From Lachnospiraceae bacterium (GTDB lineage: Bacteria; Bacillota; Clostridia; Lachnospirales; Lachnospiraceae), in contig JAILJP010000108.1 in NCBI GenBank assembly GCA_024694625.1, positions 1-55,130 on the forward strand: a DNA stretch of 55,130 bases. The letters are read 5' to 3'. Shown here one piece after another: positions 15,670 through 24,738 of the stretch. The position numbers and the translations under genes were made by a program. The first letter of the stretch is position 1, and each line of letters begins with the position of its first letter. The notes below the pieces were generated by a model, which made no database searches, was not told the origin of the DNA, and saw only the letters and a list, made by a program, of their open reading frames with translations.

Positions 15670-16725
15670 ATGAAAAAAGAAGAATTAATTGAAATCATAG
15701 AAAAACTTAAAGAGAATAGAGATTTATCAGACGCAGAATTTCTTGCACTGCTCACCACTGACGAAGAAGAAGTGCGTCAGCATTTATTTGAATGTGCAGA
15801 CAACGTCCGTCGTGAGAATTACGGTACGGATGTTTATGTTCGAGGACTGATTGAATTTTCCAATTATTGTAAGAATAACTGCTATTACTGCGGTATTCGC
15901 AAAGGAAATCAAAAGGTGATGCGATATCGTCTAACGGAAGATGAGATTTTAGAATGTTGTAAAGAAGGCTATGCTTTAGGTTTTCGTACCTTTGTGTTGC
16001 AATCCGGCGAAGACCCCTATTTTACCGATGAGCGCATGATATCCATTGTTTCAAACATTCGAAGAAACTATCCCGATTGCGCCATCACCTTATCGATTGG
16101 CGAAAAGGAACACGATAGCTACCAGGCATTTTTTGATGCAGGTGCCGATCGCTATTTGCTCCGTCACGAAACTGCCACAAAATCACACTACGAAAGCCTT
16201 CATCCAGAAGAAATGAGCTTTGAACATCGCTTAAAATGCTTACAGGATTTAAAAGAAATCGGATACCAAGTAGGTGCCGGTTTCATGGTTGGTTCTCCTT
16301 ATCAAAAAACCAAATATCTAATTAATGACATAAGATTTTTGCAAAAGCTACAGCCGGATATGATTGGCATAGGTCCCTTTTTGACCCATGGGGATACTCC
16401 TTTTTCCAATCAGCCCAATGGATCACTGGAGTTCACCTTACGTATGCTTTCTATCTTGCGTCTTTGTTTTCCTTATGTGTTGCTGCCGGCTACTACTGCT
16501 CTTGGAACCATTCATCCCTTAGGACGTGAAATGGGTCTGGCCTGCGGTGCCAATGTTGTTATGCCAAATCTTTCCCCCAGACGGGTAAGAAAGCTTTACG
16601 AACTTTATGATAATAAAATCTGCACCGGGGAAGAATCCGCTCAGTGCAGAGGATGCTTGGAAAAACGCGTTGCTTCCAAGGGATATCAAATTGTAACTGA
16701 CCGAGGGGATGTGAAAAAATCATAG
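15670..16725 (+). CDS. hydE: [FeFe]-hydrogenase H-cluster radical SAM maturase HydE
   Basis: Radical SAM enzyme that, with HydG and HydF, builds the 2Fe subcluster (dithiolate bridge) of [FeFe]-hydrogenase. The cluster-binding motif CKNNCYYCG (C-x3-C-x2-C) is near residues 68-76, followed by the family-typical LQSGEDPYFTDE and PATTALGTIHPLGREMGL segments and a Cys-rich C-terminus (CRGCLE). The length of 351 residues is standard. The ATG at 15670 has no recognisable SD: the preceding bases are TTACAATTAGTCAC. It lies immediately downstream of repeat F. It converges with the DUF6472 gene, with 4 bases between the stops. The likely client hydrogenase is at 3180-4628; hydF and hydG must lie elsewhere. 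Confidence 0.95.
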   Translation: MKKEELIEIIEKLKENRDLSDAEFLALLTTDEEEVRQHLFECADNVRRENYGTDVYVRGLIEFSNYCKNNCYYCGIRKGNQKVMRYRLTEDEILECCKEGYALGFRTFVLQSGEDPYFTDERMISIVSNIRRNYPDCAITLSIGEKEHDSYQAFFDAGADRYLLRHETATKSHYESLHPEEMSFEHRLKCLQDLKEIGYQVGAGFMVGSPYQKTKYLINDIRFLQKLQPDMIGIGPFLTHGDTPFSNQPNGSLEFTLRMLSILRLCFPYVLLPATTALGTIHPLGREMGLACGANVVMPNLSPRRVRKLYELYDNKICTGEESAQCRGCLEKRVASKGYQIVTDRGDVKKS

Positions 16726-16729
16726 TCCC

Positions 16730-16918
16730 CTACATCTGGTGGCGAACGACTTTGTATTCATCACCGTCCTGGTAGTAGGGGCATTCACGGAAGCCGCCAC
16801 TGACCAGACGACCATAGTCATCCTCGTCCATATTTACATCACAAACGTATTCTTCATATTCTTCGTCGTATACCAGATTGTTACAGGTATCGCATGTATT
16901 TTGGCTTTTCTGTGACAT
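16730..16918 (-). CDS. Small cysteine-containing protein, DUF6472-like
   Basis: A 62-residue acidic protein with two Cys pairs (CDTC near residue 9 and single Cys at about 26 and 45), a pattern that suggests a small zinc-binding fold. It resembles DUF6472, a family of unknown function seen in Lachnospiraceae; the name is from recall. The ATG follows GAGAGGAAC. It lies 40 bases downstream of hisC on the same strand and may be its last co-transcribed gene. Confidence 0.65.
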   Translation of the reverse strand: MSQKSQNTCDTCNNLVYDEEYEEYVCDVNMDEDDYGRLVSGGFRECPYYQDGDEYKVVRHQM

Positions 16919-16958
16919 ATTTGTTCCTCTCTTATCAGAAGATTCCTTTTTTGCAAAT

Positions 16959-18011
16959 CTACAAATAGGCTTTCAGCTCTGCTACCAAAGCTTCCATCTC
17001 TTCTTTCGTTCCAATGGAAATACGAAGATAGTTGTCAATTCTGGGCCTTTTAAAGTAGCGGACATAAATCTTTTTGGATTTTAAGTATTCAAAAATATCT
17101 TCTGCTTTTGCAGATTCGTGCTTGGCAAAGATGAAATTTGTCTTGGAATCCGGGAATGAAAAACCTAATTTTTCCAGTTCCTTTTTCGTCCATTCACGGG
17201 TTTCCATGACTTCATTTACCTTCGCTCTAAAATAGGCTTCGTCCTCCAAAGAAGCCTTTCCAATCTGAATGGTCAGACTATCCATGGTATAGGAATTGAA
17301 GGAGTATTTTACATCCAATAAATAGGAAATCAATTTCTTTGAACCAAAGGCAAATCCAATTCGACTTCCCGCTAAGGAACGAGATTTTGAAAAGGTCATG
17401 GTCACCAAAAGATTGTCGTACTTATCCACCAAAGGTAGCATAGACTCTCCATTGAAATCCCCGTATGCCTCATCAATAATTACTACGGAAGACGGATTCT
17501 TTGCCACAATCTCTTCCAACTCTGAAACCGGACAAGCCAGTCCTGTAGGCGCATTGGGATTTGGAATCACAATTCCACCGTTTTCACAGAAATAGTCTTC
17601 TTTTTTTATTTCAAAATTCTCATTTAAGGCTCTTGTTTCAAAGGGTATCTCGAACTCATTTGCCCATACATCATAGAAGGAATAGGTAATATCCGGAAAC
17701 AAAATAGGTTTCTTGCCATGGAAAAACGTAAGAAAACTCATGGCCAAAACATCATCAGACCCAACTCCAACAAAAATCTGATCCTTTGGCATGTGATAAC
17801 GTTGTGCCAAAGCCTCTACCAAATCTGTGGCTTCCGGATCCGGATACTTTCTCAAATTCCCTACTGAAAAATTTCGAATCACCTCATCCACCTTTGGAGA
17901 AGGTGGATAGGGATTTTCATTTGTATTTAATTTAATAATGTCTTTTTCTTTTGGTTGCTCACCAGGTACGTAAGGTACCACTTTTAAAACATTTTCTTCC
18001 CAAGCAGTCAT
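16959..18011 (-). CDS. hisC: Histidinol-phosphate aminotransferase
   Basis: PLP aminotransferase of fold type I that converts imidazole-acetol phosphate and glutamate to histidinol phosphate in histidine synthesis; HisC-like enzymes can also act on aromatic amino acids. Signatures are LNTNENPYPPSP at the start, NPNAPTG, IDEAYGDF, and the PLP lysine in TFSKSRSLAGSRIG. It has 350 residues, which is standard. No other his genes are nearby. The ATG at 18011 is preceded by three tandem 16-bp repeats, each containing an SD-like AAGGAAAG, so initiation here is unusual. The L,D-transpeptidase gene upstream ends 90 bases away. Confidence 0.92.
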   Translation of the reverse strand: MTAWEENVLKVVPYVPGEQPKEKDIIKLNTNENPYPPSPKVDEVIRNFSVGNLRKYPDPEATDLVEALAQRYHMPKDQIFVGVGSDDVLAMSFLTFFHGKKPILFPDITYSFYDVWANEFEIPFETRALNENFEIKKEDYFCENGGIVIPNPNAPTGLACPVSELEEIVAKNPSSVVIIDEAYGDFNGESMLPLVDKYDNLLVTMTFSKSRSLAGSRIGFAFGSKKLISYLLDVKYSFNSYTMDSLTIQIGKASLEDEAYFRAKVNEVMETREWTKKELEKLGFSFPDSKTNFIFAKHESAKAEDIFEYLKSKKIYVRYFKRPRIDNYLRISIGTKEEMEALVAELKAYL

Positions 18012-18058
18012 AGTAATCTTTCCTTATAGTAATCTTTCCTTATAGTAATCTTTCCTTA
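18011..18058 (-). repeat. Three tandem 16-bp repeats, each carrying a ribosome-binding site, before hisC
   Basis: On the minus strand TAAGGAAAGATTACTA occurs three times without gaps, the last running into the hisC ATG. Decayed copies (ATAAGAAAGATTGC, AAGGAAAAGATTGC) extend upstream to about 18100. Each unit has a Shine-Dalgarno-like AAGGA about 9 bases before its ACTA end. Confidence 0.85.
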
Positions 18059-18101
18059 TGCAATCTTTCTTATCGAAAACTCTTATTGCAATCTTTTCCT
18101 T

Positions 18102-19823
18102 TTAATCCTCAGAATCTGATTTATCTGAGGTATCCTTCTTTGAGTCGTCGTCTTTATCCTTGCTTTCCTCTTCCGCTTCCTTGGCAGCCTTTTCTGCTGC
18201 AGCTGCAGCTTCATCTGCTTTGATCTGGTTGTAAGAAGCTTCTGCCTGAAGCAATACATCATAGTTGGATACGAAAGGTTTCTGCATTTCGGTTAAGCTA
18301 TCATACAAAGCACGGGCATTGTTAATCAAATCACCGCTGTTGGTGGTTACGGCACCAATCTGGTTAATGGCATTGATAACATTGGCTGCCGCTGCTTCCT
18401 CATATTTGTAGTTTTCTGTTCCCGGCAACTCATAAACCAATACCGGAAAACCTGCAGAAACATAACTAAACATAGTTCCTGCTGCAGAAGATGGCAAGTT
18501 TACACAACCGTGGGATCCGGAAGTTTTGTATATCTGACCACCGAAACTACTACGCCAGGTTGCATCATGCAAACCTTCATTTCCATGGAAAGGCATCCAG
18601 TAACTTACATGGGATTCATAGTTATCTCCACGCAAAGTAGCGTCCTTTTCACAGTACATAATAAAGTAGGCTCCGGTATGGGTACCATTTCCTTTTCCAA
18701 TATTACCGGAGACAAAATCCGTTTCCAAAACACAGTTTCCGTCTACGTACAAATATAAATGCTGAGCGGTAAGGTTTACTTCTACATAACTGTTTCCGTA
18801 ATCGTTGCCATCATGGGAATTTGCTGTGTATTTATAAACAAAATCTCTTGAGACATCTTTGCCTGCCAAAATCTCTTCTTTTAGCTGTGCGATTTCTCCC
18901 TCTTCGTCAATCTTCCATCCGTAGGTTCCACCGGGAACAGTTACCTCACTTCCCCAAGTCGTCTTCAATGTCTTTGCTTTTCCAAAGGTATTGTATTTAG
19001 AAGCCATGGATGAAACATAGGCGGACATTGCTTCATCATTGAAGGAAACTTCCATATTTTCATCAGCAGATAACCATCCGGCCAATTCGGTTTTAGAGAC
19101 TTCTTCTGTTTGAGAACCTACTGTATAGCTAATGGAAATCGCCATGCACTCATTTAAAGCATCCACCAATTTTTTCAACTTTTTGGAATCACTTTTTACT
19201 GTAGGCTGAACGTAACACTTATCTCCTTCCAGATATACTTCTTCTTCCAGACAGGATACCTTTAAGTCCAACACTTTCATCATGTCATCAATATTGATGT
19301 TATTACCGTAAACTTCTTCTTTGATTACAAATTCACTACCGTTAAAACTATAGGTAGCATTCTGAGTTTCCGTTACATTTTTCGCTGTTACAGGAGCCAG
19401 TTTTTCCACCTCGGATTTTAATCCGGATTCGTTAAATGTAACCACTTTTTCAGAAACGTAATCCTTTTTGTGGAACAAATAATAAGGCCATGCAAAACCA
19501 TTTTGTTCTTCCAAAATGGATTCAATTTCATTGTGATCCAAAGATGTTTCCAAATCCAAGGCTTCACCGGGAATGGTATATGACTTGTCATTTGACTCAT
19601 CTATAATGGTAAGTTCATAATCCTTGGACTTTTTCTCAATCCGTTTCTTTACGGTCTTTGCTGAAGCAAAAGAAGCCTTCACTCCGTTTACACTGCTTCG
19701 AATATAAAAGTGATTTTGAAAGAAAACAGAAAGGCATAAATACAGAGCCAACAGCACTACAACGACTGCTCCAATGATAATAAACACTTTCTTTTCTTTC
19801 ACTTTTTCCATAAAATTACGCAT
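18102..19823 (-). CDS. L,D-transpeptidase with peptidoglycan-binding domain
   Basis: Wall enzyme of the YkuD fold that forms 3-3 peptide cross-links or attaches molecules to peptidoglycan. A membrane anchor lies at about 14-34, then PG_binding_4-type domains (about 60-330), then the YkuD domain (about 345-470) with the catalytic motif SHGCVNLP (H438, C440). The C-terminus is unusual: a helical region (about 475-545), an Ala/Glu-rich stretch and a Ser/Asp/Lys tail of about 25 residues. The start ATG overlaps the end of the upstream LacI-GGDEF gene by 8 bases, so the two are translationally coupled. This hints that c-di-GMP signalling and wall remodelling are linked. SD is GGAG. Confidence 0.9.
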   Translation of the reverse strand: MRNFMEKVKEKKVFIIIGAVVVVLLALYLCLSVFFQNHFYIRSSVNGVKASFASAKTVKKRIEKKSKDYELTIIDESNDKSYTIPGEALDLETSLDHNEIESILEEQNGFAWPYYLFHKKDYVSEKVVTFNESGLKSEVEKLAPVTAKNVTETQNATYSFNGSEFVIKEEVYGNNINIDDMMKVLDLKVSCLEEEVYLEGDKCYVQPTVKSDSKKLKKLVDALNECMAISISYTVGSQTEEVSKTELAGWLSADENMEVSFNDEAMSAYVSSMASKYNTFGKAKTLKTTWGSEVTVPGGTYGWKIDEEGEIAQLKEEILAGKDVSRDFVYKYTANSHDGNDYGNSYVEVNLTAQHLYLYVDGNCVLETDFVSGNIGKGNGTHTGAYFIMYCEKDATLRGDNYESHVSYWMPFHGNEGLHDATWRSSFGGQIYKTSGSHGCVNLPSSAAGTMFSYVSAGFPVLVYELPGTENYKYEEAAAANVINAINQIGAVTTNSGDLINNARALYDSLTEMQKPFVSNYDVLLQAEASYNQIKADEAAAAAEKAAKEAEEESKDKDDDSKKDTSDKSDSED

Positions 19824-21864
19824 CAGTATTTTCTCCGTTTATATCAATATTTATATCTGCAAACAAAGATTCATCCAATTCGAATTCCTCATCTGAATCC
19901 TGTGTTTCCCGTACTACAGTTTCTCTTCGGCTCTTCTTTGCTACATACAATTCTTCGTCTGCCTGTTTCACCATTTGGGAAACTACCACATCGGCAGAAC
20001 AGGTAAAGACATGACATCCCATGGAAACCCCAAGAAAATAGGGCTTTCCTGAAACTGAATTAAACAACTCTGCAGAAAGTTTCACATCGGCGATTTTCTT
20101 TTTGATTACTGCAGCTTCGTCTTCTTCCTCTTCATCCAACAAGAACATTCCCAAGAATTCATCTCCGCCGATTCTTCCCAAAGGTGCTCCTTCCCCAATT
20201 CCACGACGCAACAGCTCTGCTGCCGCCTTAATGGCAAAGTCCCCTTCTCCATGGCCAAAGGTATCATTGATTTCTTTCAAATGATCCAAATCTCCAATCA
20301 TGATACATGCTCTTCTTCCCTCGTTGGCCATTACAAGCTTATCCATTTGCTCCATTACGCCCCGTCGGTTGAGCAATCCCGTTAAGGGATCAGAAGATGC
20401 ACTGTAGTTTAACTTGGCATTTTGTTCTATCATTTTTTCTCTGTCTTCATGGGACTGTTGCATCAATTCCATGAAGTGAATGGCAGTACCGATTTGAAGA
20501 GTGGATAAATAATAGTTCGGTACTTCTTTATAATTAATCTCTGTGGTTAACAAACCATACTGGCGGTTACCATCAAAGATCAAAAAGCTAAAATAAATAT
20601 GACTCTCATCGTCTGTATCGTGAACCGGGACCAGACCTTGTCCACGTTCCACATAGGGGGATTTTTCCTTTGAATAAACATGGAACTTTTCACCATCTTG
20701 TTGGAATACCACACGAAGCTTGTCCGTAAGAATCCAAGGTTTATCCTTTACATTTAACATGGGATTATCAAGCAAATACAAAGTGGAATGCTTCGCCCCC
20801 TGTTTAATCATCATCCAGGACATCAGGGTGAAGAAAGTAATTTCATTATCCGCTGCCTGAATCAACTCCCGTAGCATCAAAGGACCACTGATTGCCAAAG
20901 ACCAGGTCTCTTTCATTTCCTCCAATGCATTTTGAATGTTGTTTTCTTCTTTTGCTGTAGTAGGCTGCACAGATTCTCCCTGACAGCCACAGGAACCTCT
21001 CACAATAAATCCTGTAGGAATACGTTCGGACAATACCGGTTTTCCATCCAAGATTTCCAAAGCAAGTTCTGCCGCCCTTTTTCCCATTTCTCCGGATTTT
21101 TGTTCCACTGTGGTCAATCCCGGCTCCGCACACCAAGCCCAACGCATGTTGTCAAATCCGGTAACGGCGATATCTTTTCCAACAACCAAACCACGTTCCG
21201 CACAAATACGGTAAACGGTGGTGGACATCTCATCATTGGCGCAAACAATGGCATCAATATCCTGATTATTATCCAAAAGGGCGATTACCTTCTCATCTAC
21301 CCCTTCAGAAAAATCACCATATTCTATCATATTATCATCAACGGGCAAACCGTTTTCGATCATTACATCCAAATATGCCTGCAAACGTTCTGCCGCATCA
21401 TCATTACCAGTGGGGCCACTGAGATACAAAATATTTTTATATCCGTGTTCATAAATCAAATGCTCCACACACTGCTTCATTCCGGAATAGTTGTCTGCAA
21501 TCAGATTGATTCCGTTTTTCGGTATGGTATTATCCTCAAGTATAATGCAGGGCAAATGCGAAAACTTATTTAAAAAGGTTTCTTTATCAACTAGTTTTTG
21601 AAAGGTATTTAAGGATCCGTATCCGATAATCAATACATCCAGCTCTTCAAAAAAAGAATAATCATACAAGGATAAATACTGATAATCAAAATCCTGCCCA
21701 TCATTGTTAATCTGGCGATAAAAACTGTTACTTTCTGTTCCCAAAAAGAAATGAACATCTACCTTTTTATCCTGATAATATTTGTAAATTGATTTAATAA
21801 TCTTTTTTGGATGATCCATATGGCTGTTTGCCACAAAAACACCAATTTTCTTTCTGTCTCCCAT
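19816..21864 (-). CDS. Soluble LacI-type ligand-binding domain fused to GAF-like and GGDEF domains
   Basis: Predicted cytoplasmic diguanylate cyclase regulated by a small molecule. Residues about 5-290 form a periplasmic-binding-protein type I domain as in LacI/PurR repressors, but with no N-terminal helix-turn-helix and no signal peptide. A GAF-like region follows (about 310-480), then GGDEF (about 500-645) with the intact motif at 566-570. The inhibitory RxxD site is absent (GEGA at that place). An acidic tail follows. LacI-fold domains usually bind sugars or nucleobases, so a sugar-controlled cyclase is a reasonable inference. SD is GGGAG. It is coupled to the downstream L,D-transpeptidase gene. 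nadE ends upstream, 73 bases away. Confidence 0.88.
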   Translation of the reverse strand: MGDRKKIGVFVANSHMDHPKKIIKSIYKYYQDKKVDVHFFLGTESNSFYRQINNDGQDFDYQYLSLYDYSFFEELDVLIIGYGSLNTFQKLVDKETFLNKFSHLPCIILEDNTIPKNGINLIADNYSGMKQCVEHLIYEHGYKNILYLSGPTGNDDAAERLQAYLDVMIENGLPVDDNMIEYGDFSEGVDEKVIALLDNNQDIDAIVCANDEMSTTVYRICAERGLVVGKDIAVTGFDNMRWAWCAEPGLTTVEQKSGEMGKRAAELALEILDGKPVLSERIPTGFIVRGSCGCQGESVQPTTAKEENNIQNALEEMKETWSLAISGPLMLRELIQAADNEITFFTLMSWMMIKQGAKHSTLYLLDNPMLNVKDKPWILTDKLRVVFQQDGEKFHVYSKEKSPYVERGQGLVPVHDTDDESHIYFSFLIFDGNRQYGLLTTEINYKEVPNYYLSTLQIGTAIHFMELMQQSHEDREKMIEQNAKLNYSASSDPLTGLLNRRGVMEQMDKLVMANEGRRACIMIGDLDHLKEINDTFGHGEGDFAIKAAAELLRRGIGEGAPLGRIGGDEFLGMFLLDEEEEDEAAVIKKKIADVKLSAELFNSVSGKPYFLGVSMGCHVFTCSADVVVSQMVKQADEELYVAKKSRRETVVRETQDSDEEFELDESLFADINIDINGENTDA

Positions 21865-21936
21865 AGTTCACTCCCAATACACACCCAGCATTGTATTCTT
21901 TTATAAATTATTATTTTAGCACAACGACCTTAGAAC

Positions 21937-23862
21937 TTAAACATCTGTGCAATCCAATGCCTCAATCCATAAACTTACATCCCCATCGGAAGGCATTCGC
22001 CAATCTCCTCTGGGCGAAAGGGCCACCGTACCGACTTTTGGGCCATCCGGTAAGCAAGATCGCTTGAACTGCTGTGAAAAGAATCTGCGCAAAAAAGTCT
22101 TCAACCACTTTTTAATGGTTTCTCCATCATATTCCCCTTCAAAAGCAATTTGTGCCAAACGATAAATCTTTCTCGGTTCCTGTCCCAAACGAACCAAGTG
22201 GTATAAAAAGAAATCATGAAGCTCGTAAGGTCCAACCAACTCCTCAGTTTTTTGTGAAATCACACCATCCTTTGGTGGTAGCAATTCCGGTGAAACCGGT
22301 GTATCCAAAACATCATACAACACCTTTTGCAAGGCCTCGCCACAACAAGCATCTGCATAATACTTCACCAAATGGCGCACCAAAGTTTTTGGCACGGAAG
22401 TATTTACCCCATACATGGACATATGATCGCCGTTATAAGTCGCCCACCCAAGCGCCAATTCCGACAAATCTCCGGTACCAATTACCATGCCATTTTCCTT
22501 GTTTGCAATGTCCATCAAAATCTGAGTCCGTTCTCTGGCCTGAGAATTCTCATAGGTCACGTCATGATTAGACTCGTTTTGACCAATATCTTTAAAATGC
22601 TGTAACACTGCAGGACAAATATCTACTTCCTTTAAAGTGGCATGCAATTCACGAATCATGGAAAGTGCATTTTGATAGGTACGATCTGTGGTTCCAAATC
22701 CCGGCATGGTTACCGCGATAATTCCTTTGTGATCCAATTCCAATAAATCAAAGGCGCGGGCCGTTACCAAAAGGGCCAACGTGGAATCCAATCCACCGGA
22801 AATACCAATCACTGCTGTTTTGCATCCGGTATGAGCCAGTCTCTTTCGTAGTCCATAGGACTGAATATCCAAAATTTCTTCGCAACGCTGACTTTTTTGT
22901 TTTTCATCGGAAGGAACAAAAGGCTTGGGATCCACAAATCGTGAAAGTTCCGTCGTCTTTTCCTCCAATTCAAATACAGATTCGTTTACACCAAAGTCCT
23001 CTCTTGCCAAAAAGGTATTCATGGTTCGCCTTCGAAAAGCAATGGTGTTTACGTCAATTTCAGAAATCACCATTCCCTCTTCAAAGGGTTCGCTTTCCAT
23101 TAATGTAACTCCGTTTTCACAAATCAAAGAATGTCCGGAGTACACCACATCTTGAGTGGATTCTCCGATTCCTGCCGAAGCATACACATAGCCACAATAA
23201 AGCGAAGCGGACTGATGTTCCACCAAACTTCTACGATATGTCCTTTTGCCCGTAAGCTCATCGGATGCAGAAAGATTTACAATCAACGTAGCTCCGTTTA
23301 ATGCCATATCCACACTGGGAGGATTGGGTACCCATAAGTCTTCACAAATCTCAGCACCGATGACCAGATTCTCCAACTGCGCACAGCGGAAATACTGCTT
23401 GGTTCCAAGAATTACTGTATTTTCCTGTCCCATTCCAAATTCGATATAATCCATATCTTCTTTTCCGGGAGTAAACTGGCGTGCCTCATAAAACTCTCCG
23501 TAATTGGGAAGGTTGGTCTTTGGAACCAGTCCCAAAATTTCACCTTTGTTTAAGGCTGCCGCCACGTTGTAAATCTTTCCTTTATGTGAAAAAGGAAGTC
23601 CCACAAAAAAGATACCGTTTAAGTTCTTGGTGTACTTTGCCAATTCCAACAAAGCCTCTTTTGCCTGACGTAGTAACAAGTCGGAATAAAACAAATCTCC
23701 GCAGGTAAATCCGGTAACGCAAAGTTCCGGGAAGACACAAACGTCCACCTTTTCCTCGTTAGCCAAATCCATCCAGCTTTTGATTTCTTCCGTGTTTTCT
23801 TTTATCCCCGCTACCGTAACATGAGGCGTTACCGCAGCTACCGATACAAATCCATCTCTCAT
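21937..23862 (-). CDS. nadE: Glutamine-dependent NAD+ synthetase
   Basis: Two-domain enzyme making NAD+ from deamido-NAD+, ATP and glutamine. The N-terminal nitrilase-type glutaminase domain (about residues 5-290) shows the Glu in VCVFPELCVTGF, the Lys in VPKTNLPNYGEF and the nucleophile Cys in GAEICEDLW. The C-terminal synthetase domain has the PP-loop GISGGLDST and the GTGDLSELALGW segment. The length of 641 residues fits the glutamine-dependent type. The ATG follows the hslO stop codon directly (TAAATG), with its SD (AAGGAG) inside hslO, so it is the last of a methyltransferase - hslO - nadE operon. Confidence 0.96.
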   Translation of the reverse strand: MRDGFVSVAAVTPHVTVAGIKENTEEIKSWMDLANEEKVDVCVFPELCVTGFTCGDLFYSDLLLRQAKEALLELAKYTKNLNGIFFVGLPFSHKGKIYNVAAALNKGEILGLVPKTNLPNYGEFYEARQFTPGKEDMDYIEFGMGQENTVILGTKQYFRCAQLENLVIGAEICEDLWVPNPPSVDMALNGATLIVNLSASDELTGKRTYRRSLVEHQSASLYCGYVYASAGIGESTQDVVYSGHSLICENGVTLMESEPFEEGMVISEIDVNTIAFRRRTMNTFLAREDFGVNESVFELEEKTTELSRFVDPKPFVPSDEKQKSQRCEEILDIQSYGLRKRLAHTGCKTAVIGISGGLDSTLALLVTARAFDLLELDHKGIIAVTMPGFGTTDRTYQNALSMIRELHATLKEVDICPAVLQHFKDIGQNESNHDVTYENSQARERTQILMDIANKENGMVIGTGDLSELALGWATYNGDHMSMYGVNTSVPKTLVRHLVKYYADACCGEALQKVLYDVLDTPVSPELLPPKDGVISQKTEELVGPYELHDFFLYHLVRLGQEPRKIYRLAQIAFEGEYDGETIKKWLKTFLRRFFSQQFKRSCLPDGPKVGTVALSPRGDWRMPSDGDVSLWIEALDCTDV

Positions 23863-24738
23863 TTAGTTTCTCCTTGAGCGAATCTCTTTCAGTTCATCTA
23901 TGGAAAATTCATATTTATGGTTACAAAACTGGCATTTTACTTCTACCGGCTTATCATCAGAAATGATTTCGTCCAAATCCTCTTTTCCAAGAGCTGCCAA
24001 AGAACCTTCTACCCGGTCTCTGGAACAGTCGCAGACAAATCCAACTTCTTTCTTTTCCGTCACATGAAGATCCATGCCTTTTAATACTTCACCAAGCATA
24101 CCCTCCGGTGTCATGCCCTTTTTCAACATGGTGGTCACCGGCTCTAAGTTCTTGATGTTTTCTTCCAAAATATCAATGGTTTCTTCCTTGGTGTTTGGCA
24201 TCAGCTGCACAATAAATCCACCGGCTACATCCACTGTATTTTCTTTTGTCATCAAAACTCCCAATCCAACAGATGAAGGCGTCTGTTCGGAAGTTGCAAA
24301 GTAATAGGTTAAATCCTCTGCAATTTCTCCTGTCTTTAATTCAACAGTACCCACATAGGGTTCTTTCAATCCCATATCCTTGATCACACGTAAAATACCA
24401 ACGCCTAAGGAACCTCCTACATCCAGCTTTCCATTTTTGGCGGGTAAATCCACCTGGGGATTGTTTGCAAAGCCCTTTACGTTTCCGCTTTGGTCGGAAG
24501 TAGCGGTGATTCCGCCGATCGGACCGCTTCCCATAAACTGCAAGGTCATAACGTCCTTTTCACCCTTTAGCATCACACCCATCATGGATGCAGCTGCCAT
24601 GGTTCTTCCCAATGCTGCCGTTACAACGGGGCTGGTATTGTGGGCATTTCTTGCATACTCTGTCATTTCTTTACTGGTAATGGCAAATGCTCTTACTTCA
24701 TCATTTGCCGCTGTAGCTCGTATTAAATAATCACTCAT
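23863..24738 (-). CDS. hslO: Redox-regulated chaperone Hsp33
   Basis: Cytosolic holdase activated by oxidative unfolding; under reducing conditions its four C-terminal cysteines bind zinc. The signatures are present: CDC near residue 239 and CQFC near residue 272 (CxC...CxxC). The length of 291 residues is standard. I chose ATG 24738 (MSDYLIRA), which matches the family start; the longer reading would run back into the methyltransferase gene. The start overlaps the upstream stop by 8 bases (ATGAGTGA), so translation is coupled. Confidence 0.95.
   Translation of the reverse strand: MSDYLIRATAANDEVRAFAITSKEMTEYARNAHNTSPVVTAALGRTMAAASMMGVMLKGEKDVMTLQFMGSGPIGGITATSDQSGNVKGFANNPQVDLPAKNGKLDVGGSLGVGILRVIKDMGLKEPYVGTVELKTGEIAEDLTYYFATSEQTPSSVGLGVLMTKENTVDVAGGFIVQLMPNTKEETIDILEENIKNLEPVTTMLKKGMTPEGMLGEVLKGMDLHVTEKKEVGFVCDCSRDRVEGSLAALGKEDLDEIISDDKPVEVKCQFCNHKYEFSIDELKEIRSRRN

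Noticed and set aside
18011-18058. Tandem repeats considered as a CRISPR remnant
   Set aside because: The units are contiguous, 16 bp, with no spacers and no cas genes.
22152-22571. Plus-strand frame of about 139 codons opposite nadE
   Set aside because: Antisense to a highly conserved gene, with no SD and Pro/His-rich composition typical of shadow frames.
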